Assembly: GCF_000485595.1 (NCBI RefSeq)
Contig: NW_014577772.1
Coordinates: forward strand, 141,008-162,045
DNA: 21,038 bases
Direction: 5' to 3'
DNA from: Priapulus caudatus
Taxonomy: Eukaryota > Priapulida > Priapulimorpha > Priapulimorphida > Priapulidae
Shown: piece after piece, positions 10,501 to 17,252 of the stretch
How the letters are laid out: every line of letters begins with the position of its first letter
Numbering within the stretch: position 1 is the stretch's first letter
Translations under genes and position numbers: made by a program
The notes under the pieces: generated by a model
Told to the model about the DNA's origin: nothing
Databases searched by the model: none
Seen by the model: only the letters and a program-made list of their open reading frames with translations

Positions 10501-13500
10501 TCCCACATACACGTACGCCACTACCGTCCACATACACGTTACGTCGCTACCGTCCGTTCCAATACACGTTACGTCGCACCGTCCCACATACAGTACGTCT
10601 CTACCGTCCAGTTTCCGCAACATTACACGTTACGTCAGCTACCCGTCGCGGTCCCACATACACGTACGTCACATACCGTCCGCACATTACACGTCACGTC
10701 ACTGTTCACCGTCCCACATACACGTACGTCGCTTTACCGTCCGTTCACATACACGTATCGGTCGCTACCGTCCCACATACACGTTACGTCGCTACCGTCC
10801 CACAATCACATTACGTTGCTTACCGTCCCACATACACGTTAGGTCGCTACCGGTCCCAACATTTACACGTACGTCGTTACCGTCCCACATACACGTACGT
10901 CGCTACCGTTCCGTCCCACCCATACCACGTACGTCGCTAACCGTCCCACATTACACGTACGTCGCTACCGTTCCACATTTTACACGTACGTTGCTACCGT
11001 CCCACATACACGTTACCGTCGCTACCGTCTCCCATTACACGTTACTGTGCTACCGTCCCACAATACACGTTACGTCGCTACCGTCCCACATACAGTTACG
11101 TCGCTATCCGTCCACATACACGTAGTCGCTTACCGTCCGCTTCCCACATACATCGTACGTCACTACCGTCCACATACACGTACGTCCGCTAGCCGTCCCA
11201 CATACACGTACGTCGCTACCGCTCCCCACATACACGTACAGCGTTGCTACCCGTCCGTTCACATACACGTACGTGGCTGACGTCCCACATACACGGTACG
11301 TTTCGCTACCGTTCCCAACATACACGTACGTCTCTACCGTCCGTTCCACATACACGTACGTCGCTACCGTCCGTCCCACATACACGTACGTCACTACTTC
11401 TTCACCATACACGTACGTCGCTACCGTCCCACATACACGTACGTCGCTACCGTCCGTCCCACATACACGTACGACGCTACCGTCCCACATACACGTACGT
11501 CGCTACCGTCCCACATACACGTACGTCGCTTACGTCCCACATTACACAGTTACGTCTCTACCGTCCCGATTCCACATTACACGTACGTCGCTACCGTCCG
11601 TTCCACATTACCACGTACGTCACTACCGTCCCACATTTAACGTTACGTCGCTACCGTTTCCCAATACACGTAACGTCGCTACCGTCCCCACATACACGTA
11701 CGTCGCTACCTCCCACATACACAGTCGTCGCTACCGGTCCGTCCCCATCATACTGACGTACGTCGGCTACGCCGTCCCACATACACGTACGTTGCTACCG
11801 TCCCACATATCACGTACGTTTGCTACTCGTCCCAATACACGTTACGTCGCTACCGTTCCACATACACGTACGCGTCTCTTACCGGTCCGTTCCACATACA
11901 GTACGTCGCTTTTACCGGTCCGTCCCACATACACAGTACGTCACTTACCGCCCCACAATAACACGTACGTCGCTACCGTCCCACATACACGTTACGTTCG
12001 CTACCGCCGTCCCACATTACACGTACGGACGTACGTCCCACATACACGTACGTCGGCTACCGTCAATACACACGTAGCGTCACTTACCGTCCCACATACA
12101 CGTACGTCGCTACCGTCCCACATACACGTACGTCTCTACCGTCCGTTCCACATACACGTACGTCGCTACCGTCCGTCCCACATACACGTACGACGCTTCT
12201 ATCGTCCCACTGACACGTACGTCACTTACCCGTCCCACATACACGTAACGTCACTACCGTCCCACATTACACGTACGTCGCTACCGTCCCACATTACACG
12301 TACGTCGGCTACCGTCCTCCCACATTACACGTTACGTCGGCTACCGTCCCACATCGCGATACCGACGCTCCGTCCCACATACACGTACGTCGCTACCGTC
12401 CCACATACACGTACGTGGCTACCGTCCTACATACACGTAGCAGGAATGTTGTAGTAGTATATGGTATTTGTCAAAAAACAGGGTAGCTACAAAACTAAAT
12501 ATCATAGAGGAGTATGACTCACTCGATCGAAACACAAGAAATTCAACATTTCCATGCCAAATTTACCCATAATTTTATCGCGCAAAACCCAACAACCCTG
12601 ACGTCAGAAATAGCACTGCACACCTAAATTTGTGTATCGATATCTCTTCTAATTATGTAGCTCCGAACGTGGCATGGAAATGTTGATTTTTTATGTGTTG
12701 AGCTAGTCATTTCTCCTCTATTGTTATTCACTCCTGTTATTTAAGTATGATGTGTGATCATAATAAAATGACCGTGTTTATACCTGCCCGTGTGCAGCTG
12801 CATGTTACTGAGATTCCGCTACTAAATCAGCATCGCCGCTGGATTAATGATACAATCACGAGTCATATAGCATGACGAGAAACCCGATGGGCTTGCGTTC
12901 GTTTGCATTAAATGATAGATTTATTGTAGGGAGGGCGTCTCGAGTTACGCATGCTCGCGTAGCAGGCGGGGGCTAGCTCTATACACGTGCTGTGCTTGAA
13001 CCTGAGCAACTCTCACGGCTGTCGGGGAAACTACAGTTAATATACCGGCACCCTTCCCCCACACAGACGCACACGCACGCACGCACGCACGCACAAACGC
13101 GCGCACGCACGCGCGCACGCACGCACGCGCGCACGAACAAGTATCGCGCTCGCACAAACACATACATACGCGCTTCCCCTCCACCCACACACATGCAGCT
13201 GCTCTGAAGAGTATGAGCATACACTGGGAACGTACGCACTAGCACCGCCCCCACACCCAGATGAAAAGTCAACAAGTTCTCGATAAAATCCGCTGCTGCT
13301 GCTTGCCACCGCCTTAAGATGATGGGCGAACCGAGCGTCGTGCCAGCTAAATTAGTTGCGCGTTAATTACAGTGATTACGGTAGCGCATGAATCATGGCG
13401 GGAGCTAGGCGGCTAGCACCCACTATGACTAACCTAACAACAAGGAAGCCAAACTATTCTGTAGCTATAGCTATAGAGGCAATCAACAAACTAACCCTGT

Positions 13501-13831
13501 TTGTCTCTTGTCGTAGGCGCTGCGTCTGTCAACGCGTCCTCGCGCCCGCACGTGTGTTCTCGTGTTTCGTGTTTTCGTGTTTTCCTCACGCCTACAGAGT
13601 GTGTTTTGTCTGCGCAGATAACGGCTGCTACGCATGCGCATTTGACGCTGAGAGGCGGATACGTGACGTCACCGAGGGGAGAGGTCGAGATTAAGGTGGG
13701 CGGCGACATAGCGTGGTCTGCACGCCAATAAGTGGATCGTGTGCCGGTGTCATGTTAGTGTGTCCCAGACGCTGTGTCCCTGTAGGGTTAATATTAAAAT
13801 TCTTGCTCATTAGAGCGTTATAGTCTCCCTA

Positions 13832-13862
<31 letters not shown>

Positions 13863-13863
13863 A

Positions 13864-13915
<52 letters not shown>

Positions 13916-13988
13916 GCTCTCTTTCTCTCTCTCTCTCTCGCTCTCTCGCTATCTCTTTCTCTTTCGCTCTCTCTGTGTGTCTCCCTCC

Positions 13989-14040
<52 letters not shown>

Positions 14041-14096
14041 ATCTTTTTCTCTCTCCCTCTCTCTCTTTCCTCTCTCTCTCTCCCGTTCTCTTCTTT

Positions 14097-14128
<32 letters not shown>

Positions 14129-14200
14129 TATCTGTCTATCTCTTTCTATCTCTCTCTTTTCTCTCCTTTTCTATCATATTATCTATCATATCGTATCTAC

Positions 14201-14256
<56 letters not shown>

Positions 14257-14762
14257 CTCCCTCCTCTCTCTCTCTCTCTCTTCTATTTCGGCCTCTCTCC
14301 CTCTCTCTCTTTCTCGTGTCTTCCTCTCTCGCTCGCTCTTTCTCTCCCTCACTCTCTCTGTCTCTCTCTCTGTGTGTGTCTGTCTCTGTTACTTTCTCAC
14401 ACACTTTCACTCACTCTCTGTTTATTGTTAAGACCGTCAGGTTAGACCAGTTTATACGTTTTTTTACGCTTGCACGTCAAACTGTCTAGACCTTGCTGCA
14501 CTTTGGTGCCAATCCTTGTCTTTTCCACTGTCCTATCTCTACACAGATCGGGTAAAGCTGCCAGCAAATCGCGCCAGGTAAATGGATCAATTGTCTGTAA
14601 TCGTGCTGGATAGCCAGGCTGTCAAATATTTAGATAATTGAAGTAATATTTTGCGTTTGATAGGGTAAGGGAACGATGAAGACATACTGGCTGGAGGGAA
14701 AGCTTTCGGATGGTGGCGTACGGGAACTCTCGTTGGAATCCATAGCGGAGAAATCTATATGA
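1270..14762 (+). CDS. Receptor guanylate cyclase with PstS-like extracellular domain (partial, 5 exons)
   Basis: Spliced coding sequence, join(1270-1521, 5475-5637, 6828-8752, 13618-13695, 14664-14762), giving 838 residues plus stop; the 5' exons lie upstream of the window. Domain order: C-terminal two thirds of a PstS-type phosphate-binding protein (exons 1, 2 and the start of 3), one transmembrane helix, kinase-homology domain, helical linker, class III guanylate cyclase catalytic domain (end of exon 3, exons 4 and 5). It should convert GTP to cGMP in the cytosol in response to an extracellular ligand. All junctions are GT..AG, phases agree at every junction, and homology runs across each one. 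Receptor cyclases normally carry an ANF-receptor (periplasmic binding protein type I) domain; here a type II binding protein takes its place. The domain calls rest on motif recognition, not on a search. The ligand is inferred. The missing N-terminal part of the binding domain and the signal peptide should lie before position 1. Confidence 0.9.
1522..5230 (+). repeat. Intron 1 minisatellite, 18/20-bp G-rich units, starting at the splice donor
   Basis: Tandem units fill most of intron 1 (1522-5474). Three unit types occur: 18-bp units built on GAGGGGTAGGACAGGGAT; a 20-bp type containing GTGCGGGAACCGACAGG, mixed with the first over about 1522-4130; and a homogenised 18-bp type, GGATGTGGAGTAGGACAG, over about 4150-5110. 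The first unit is the splice donor itself (AGGGG|TAGG, where GT at 1522-1523 is the donor). About 200 copies fit. The middle has many single-base indels, while both ends are clean. The 18-bp period is a multiple of three and lacks stops, which explains the long open frames seen on the opposite strand. Confidence 0.95.
5231..5474 (+). other. 3' end of intron 1, degenerate repeat then unique sequence
   Basis: Decayed copies of the GGATG/GACAGGG units fade out by about 5345. The last 120 bp are unique and contain a TATA-like box and the exon B acceptor. Confidence 0.7.
5395..5404 (+). promoter_or_regulatory. TATA-box-like TATATAAAAG inside intron 1
   Basis: A perfect TATAWAAR-type box, 70-80 bp upstream of exon B. 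A TCACATCACT initiator-like stretch follows about 25 bp downstream, then an ATG at 5433 that is in frame with exon B. This may mark an internal promoter that gives a receptor lacking most of the PstS domain. Chance occurrence is quite possible. Confidence 0.3.
5475..5637 (+). CDS. Exon B: PstS-like domain, middle of C-terminal lobe
   Basis: Acceptor TGTATTCACCAG ends at 5474; donor TCCG|GTAGGT at 5637/5638; 163 bp, entering in phase 0 and leaving in phase 1. It encodes about 54 residues with two PstS-family blocks: PTLESVQLAAE, corresponding to the conserved P(T/S)..S...AA helix, and DAYPISG, the family's daYPI.g. block, which is split by the intron so that GYTYF follows in the next exon. Joined to exon A, the strand-helix order matches the bacterial proteins with no gap. 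A second in-phase AG at 5480 would shorten the exon by two codons; nothing decides between them, and I chose 5475 as the first AG after the pyrimidine-rich stretch. Confidence 0.83.
5638..5772 (+). repeat. 68-bp tandem duplication starting at the intron 2 donor
   Basis: Copy 1 is 5638-5705 and copy 2 is 5706-5772. Shared blocks include GCGCTGTAGGCGC, GGCAGTCTGCCAAAT and GGGTCGTGTGATTTG. Both copies open with the donor hexamer GTAGGT; a third GTAGGTAG follows at 5772. Each copy ends in an acceptor-like TGTGATTTG(C/T)AG. Confidence 0.92.
5773..6094 (+). other. Intron 2, unique AT-rich sequence
   Basis: I see no gene, repeat or conserved motif in this stretch. Confidence 0.5.
6095..6180 (+). 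mobile_element. tRNA-derived SINE head (pol III A and B boxes)
   Basis: An A-box-like TGGCCTAGTCGCT lies at 6109-6121 and a near-perfect B box GGTTCGAGTCC at 6152-6162, spaced as in a tRNA. A T-rich pol III terminator-like run follows (6177-6205). If read as a tRNA, the loop CTCCTAC would give anticodon CCU (Arg), but the acceptor and anticodon stems do not pair properly, so this is a tRNA-derived element and not a working tRNA gene. The 3' limit of the element is unclear. Confidence 0.6.
6309..6646 (+). repeat. (GGGAT)n pentamer array in intron 2
   Basis: About 67 pentamers, mostly GGGAT, with GGCAT, GAGAT and GCGAT variants and a block of GGCAT at about 6484-6520. GGG runs every five bases make successive G-quadruplex motifs (two-base loops) on the coding strand. 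The open frames across it are low complexity and not genes. It may be the expanded tail of the adjacent SINE. Confidence 0.93.
6717..6744 (+). mobile_element. Helitron-like 3' terminus
   Basis: CCCGGGCAACGCCGGG forms a short GC-rich hairpin, followed seven bases later by CTAG and then T. This is the arrangement of Helitron 3' ends (hairpin, then CTRR, inserted between A and T). The 5' end (A|TC...) cannot be placed, so the element length is unknown; it may include the upstream pentamer array. No Rep/helicase is encoded. Confidence 0.5.
6744..6820. repeat. (TA)n flanking a 38-bp palindrome
   Basis: TA dinucleotide runs (about 6744-6759 and 6800-6819) enclose an imperfect palindrome at 6761-6798 (AGGAGTTAATGAAGACAAA and its near inverse). 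It sits immediately before the exon C acceptor. Confidence 0.85.
6788..6794 (+). promoter_or_regulatory. Intron 2 branch point TACTAAC
   Basis: A perfect TACTAAC with the branch A at 6793, 34 nt before the acceptor AG at 6826-6827. There is no AG between the two. It lies in the right arm of the palindrome. Confidence 0.6.
6828..8752 (+). CDS. Exon C: end of PstS domain, TM helix, kinase-homology domain, most of cyclase domain
   Basis: Acceptor ATTCTTCTAG ends at 6827; donor ATACAG|GTACGT at 8752/8753; phase 1 in, phase 0 out. Numbering from the Met codon at 6851: residues before it and 1-58 finish the PstS fold (GYTYFII, CKELIRYIDWF, LGLTPLGERV). A hydrophobic helix follows at about 81-106. 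The kinase-homology domain spans about 155-425: H265-G replaces the HRD motif so the catalytic Asp is absent, D285-W-E stands for DFG, and HSPE (327-330) for APE, so it is a pseudokinase. An amphipathic linker lies at about 440-475. The cyclase domain starts near 490: metal-binding D503 (FFSDIVGFTSL) and D547 (TIGDAYMV), guanine-specifying E543 and C612 (PRYCLFGD), and N619/R623 (VNTASRME). Every residue expected for an active guanylate cyclase is present. Codon use is GC-rich compared with the AT- and repeat-rich introns. Confidence 0.95.
8753..12440 (+). repeat. Intron 3 minisatellite, 26-bp units derived from the exon C end plus donor
   Basis: The units contain CGTCGCTACCGTCCC followed by ACATACACGTA, with a clear 26-bp period (for example 8821 to 8847). 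The last bases of exon C (TCGCTACCGTCCCGTATACAG, then GTACGTCGCTACC) are themselves one unit with ACAC changed from ATACAG. About 140 copies fit. Each unit keeps the GTACGT donor hexamer but has C in place of the exon-terminal G. There are four CpGs per unit. The interior is noisy with single-base indels; the starts and ends (8800-8960, 12090-12190, 12370-12440) are clean. The open frames through it repeat every 26 residues and are not genes. Confidence 0.95.
12505..12720. mobile_element. Diverged 216-bp foldback, MITE-like
   Basis: Left arm 12505-12580 and right arm 12638-12720 are imperfect inverted copies. The best block is TCAACATTTCCATGCCA (12543-12559) against TGGCATGGAAATGTTGA (12670-12686), with TAGAGGAG/CTCCTCTA at the outer ends and CATAAT...ATCG inside. 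It is more decayed than the 220-bp foldback in the upstream intron and differs from it in sequence. Confidence 0.55.
13062..13136. repeat. (CGCA)n simple repeat
   Basis: Alternating CGCACGCA/GCGC runs; the open frames on both strands across it are low complexity only. Confidence 0.85.
13618..13695 (+). CDS. Exon D: cyclase domain C-terminal segment (26 codons)
   Basis: Acceptor TTTTGTCTGCGCAG ends at 13617; donor ATTAAG|GTGGGC; 78 bp, phase 0 on both sides. The translation starts ITAATHAHL and ends SPRGEVEIK. This continues exon C's SRIQ exactly as the I.(V/I)S..T...L and RGE.E.KGKG blocks continue in animal membrane guanylate cyclases. It lies in a larger open frame, but the family match begins exactly at the splice acceptor. 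An upstream CTAAC...TCGTAG acceptor at 13516 would be out of frame. Confidence 0.88.
13826..14415 (+). repeat. Polypyrimidine tract (CT)n with (ATCT)n core, intron 4
   Basis: Nearly 600 bases of C and T, mostly (CT)n, with an uninterrupted tetranucleotide (ATCT)n block at about 14202-14256. It fills most of intron 4. The mirror-symmetric pyrimidine runs can form triplex (H-) DNA. The Ser/Leu open frames are not genes. Confidence 0.95.
14664..14762 (+). CDS. Exon E: cyclase C-terminus and stop
   Basis: Acceptor GCGTTTGATAG ends at 14663; phase 0. It encodes GKGTMKTYWLEGK, the near-invariant GKG...TYWL.G end of animal guanylate cyclase domains, then a short tail ending ESIAEKSI and a TGA at 14760-14762. 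The tail after the catalytic domain is about 20 residues. The acceptor is weak in pyrimidines, but the fit to exon D (…VEIK + GKGTMKTYWL) is exact, so the boundary is secure. Confidence 0.9.
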   Translation, partial: GKGTMKTYWLEGKLSDGGVRELSLESIAEKSI

Positions 14763-15210
14763 TGCAGACAGCGCCCTCTGTTATGAGGAAAGTGCCGTTC
14801 GACCAAGTGACGTCGATATTTTTATAATTAAGTTGCGCGTGTGTGTGCGCGTNCTTGTGTAGGGGTGGCCGCGTGGACAGGATACGCTCTAGTTACCAAA
14901 CCTGACGTCGTGTAAGCATTCTTCTACGGCCGTGAATCTAGCAAACAGAAGCGCGCGCACGCACACGTACGCACGCACACGTACGCACGAGCACACGCAC
15001 GTACGCACGCATACACTCACACACAGTCACGCGCGTGCTCGCTCGTGTGTATGCCACTGTCTTTCTCATTAGATTTCCGCTCATTATTTGCGCATTATAC
15101 ACGGCTATCTTCACACAGCTTTGTTGTTCGCAGCGATTAGGGTTTCGCCCATGACTAGTGGCTTCAATGATGCGTAGTGTTCTACGTACGAATCGATCTG
15201 ATGTACAGGC
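14763..15210 (+). other. Probable 3' UTR and flank
   Basis: This follows the stop codon. No AATAAA is present close by; the first clear AATAAA on this strand is at 15901-15906, so the 3' end is undefined. It contains one ambiguous base (n, 14853) and a CACGTACG-type simple repeat at about 14951-15010. Confidence 0.4.
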
Positions 15211-15214
15211 CGAG

Positions 15215-15405
15215 CGTGACGTAGACTTGTGGCGTAGACTCGTGACGTAAACATGTGACGTTGACGTGTGACGTGAACGTGTGACGTTGACATGTGACGT
15301 TGACGTGTGACGTGGACGTGTGACGTTGACATGTGACGTTGACGTGTGACGTTGACGTGTGACGTAAACGTGTGACGTTGACGTGTGACGTGAACGCGTG
15401 AGGTA
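15215..15405 (+). repeat. 13-bp minisatellite TGTGACGTTGACG
   Basis: About 14-15 copies with a 13-bp period (for example TGTGACG at 15254, 15267 and 15280). Each copy holds a TGACGT CREB/ATF half-site and often a second TGACG. The open frames on the opposite strand simply translate the repeat. Confidence 0.9.
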
Positions 15406-16505
15406 GAACTGTAAAGTTTATAAAAAAAACATGATTGTGTTTGAATTGCGGTGTCGCGTGACATACGCTATGCAGTGAGTACACTATCGCATACAGTGTT
15501 CTGCTGTCATTACTGCAGCAATCAGACCTTCGCTTCCACTGATATCCCCTTCATGCAATGGTTCTCCTCTAGCCCCGTAATTCACTACAGCCTTCCTTTT
15601 CTCGCAAAAGCCCAGCACAGTGACGCCAATAACGGTAATCAATCATCGTTGCGTACACGTACTCCATGACTAATTTACATACTGGCGCGAATCACTAATC
15701 TCGTATTTTCCCGCGAGTCACTGGATGCTATCGCCTAGCTCCCACACGTACCCGCATCCCCGCGTGCATAAATATATCCTATAATCCTATTCGCGAAGCA
15801 TAAATACACACCGCGCTGCGTTTGATTAACACGAGAAATTAGCAACACCTACCTGCACGCTGCATGTACACGTACAAATTTTGATGTTTGAATATAAATG
15901 AATAAAATCATAAAACCAAGCTTTATATTGTTAAACTTAATTTGATTTCTAACCTTTGTTGTTTTCTAAGCTTAAGAGCAACATTTGTTATAAACAAAGA
16001 GAGAACGCACCTAATACAAGGCGGCGCTACTATACAGCAAGTGACACAAAAATCTACGAAGTCTTGATATTATTTGTCTAGGATAAGATTTATGGATTTT
16101 CCGACCGGGAGGGGGCGCATCTATTCAATATCTACCCACCGTGAGCGATCATATTGAAACGCGATCAGCCAATCAAAGCCGGCTGCCCGGCCTCTCATTC
16201 TGAAAGAAAACACCAGCGAAAAAATGTCTGTCAGGTTTATTATTGTTCGGTACAATTCTATTACTGCACAATACAGCCAATTATAGCGCATTGACGAGGA
16301 GAAAAAAATTTAATATTCGGAAAAACATTTTTCCCCGCGGAAAATGAATTCAGTCAGGCCGCCGGAGCAGAGAATCGTCGATGGATTCATGAGATGTCCT
16401 CTAAGCAGATGATAACGCGCAACATCAGTAGTGTCGCAGATGCGCAGGAAGAACGCATCGCGGAGCGATGTTTTCGCCGCGAGATGGCGTTCATCGCGCG
16501 TCATC
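15406..16505. other. Intergenic, no gene supported
   Basis: Mostly unique sequence. It holds an AATAAA at 15901-15906 and a CCAAT box in the 14-mer CGATCAGCCAATCA (16162-16175) that recurs at 16926-16939. A 64-codon open frame at 16310-16504 on the minus strand has no recognised family. Confidence 0.4.
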
Positions 16506-16556
16506 GGAGCACGTATATCATAATTATATCTAGCATATAATTATGGTATACGTGCT
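16506..16556. repeat. Near-perfect 23-bp hairpin
   Basis: GAGCACGTATATCATAATTA... and its inverse ...TAATTATGGTATACGTGCTC enclose a loop of about five bases (CTAGC) with one or two mismatches. It may be a small foldback remnant or an RNA hairpin. Confidence 0.7.
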
Positions 16557-16859
16557 CTGGCGTCACCAAGCGCGGAATCACATCGACGTGACGAGTGTGA
16601 CGAGTGTAGTGTTTCCAGTCTATGTTTAGCTTATTGCCTCATTCTCAAGCCTTGGTTGAGGCTATGCAAGATAGGCCTACTCCAGATGGGAGACGCCTGA
16701 CACTAAGCAATTTACACGTACTAGAGTAATGCACCTAACTAAGGTCGGTTAAGGTCGAAACCAAGGTCTAGTACTTCTGGCACGACGCCAACGATTTGTA
16801 GACTCGCATGCTATCCAACCACCGGCACGTTTTCCCCGTCAACGTTAAGACTCCAGGAA

Positions 16860-17252
16860 AATAGATCCAATTCGCAGAAAACTCCCCCCACACGTACCCT
16901 ACGTTGTGGGCGTGGCCTCATCGGCCGATCAGCCAATCAGGAGCGGATGCGTGCGCTCGTGGTGATTTGACGGACGTCGCGTGCGCGCGCGCGTGCGTCT
17001 GTCAGGGCCGACGTCCGTGTTTGTCCCTGCACGTCTCTCACGTTCACCCTTCGCCTACGCGCCGACGCAATAGAACGCACCACGCAGACGAGAGAAGAGA
17101 CTGCTCCGTCGTGGGCAGTGACGTCACGAACTGCGATTCGCCGCCAGGTGGTTCCGTGTGTCTGAGAGAAGGAGCGAGCGACATATCGCAGGCGAAGCGT
17201 CAGGCAGATCGATCTCTGATATCCATCCGTCGTTTTATTTCTCACGTTTCAG
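16860..17252 (+). promoter_or_regulatory. CpG-rich promoter and putative noncoding first exon of a downstream gene
   Basis: A GC-box/KLF-type GGGCGTGGC lies at 16908-16916, CCAAT at 16933-16937, and a palindromic CRE TGACGTCA at 17119-17126. CpGs are dense throughout. The stretch ends at a perfect donor, TTTCAG|GTAAGT (17252/17253). The only ATG between the CCAAT box and the donor opens a seven-codon frame (16947-16970), which fits a 5' UTR exon. The gene body must lie beyond the window. Inference only: no transcription start is visible. Confidence 0.4.
17119..17126. promoter_or_regulatory. CRE palindrome TGACGTCA
   Basis: A full consensus CREB/ATF site inside the CpG-rich stretch, about 130 bp upstream of the perfect splice donor. 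Confidence 0.55.

Larger units (their letters stand above)
12441..13617 (+). other. Remainder of intron 3
   Basis: This holds a foldback at 12505-12720, a CGCA simple repeat at about 13062-13136, and otherwise unique sequence with no gene I can support. The last 120 bp are pyrimidine-rich and lead into the exon D acceptor. Confidence 0.6.

Noticed and set aside
8753-12454. Plus-strand open frames extending exon C and others across the 26-bp array (e.g. to 9124, 11273-12454)
   Set aside because: They repeat every 26 residues with the array and end at random indels; the cyclase domain continues instead in exon D after a proper donor at 8752.
13491-13516. CTAAC plus pyrimidine tract and TCGTAG, a good-looking acceptor at 13516
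   Set aside because: Using it would add 101 bp and shift the frame of exon D; the family match starts exactly at 13618. It could still be a minor alternative site.
13872-14260. Telomeric or centromeric satellite
   Set aside because: The CT/ATCT tracts are simple repeats inside an intron and do not match any telomere unit.
13975-14489. Two plus-strand Ser/Leu-rich frames
   Set aside because: Low-complexity CT repeat inside intron 4.
16310-16504. 64-codon minus-strand frame
   Set aside because: No recognised domain, no supporting splice or promoter context; possibly a remnant of a repeat, but I cannot show it.
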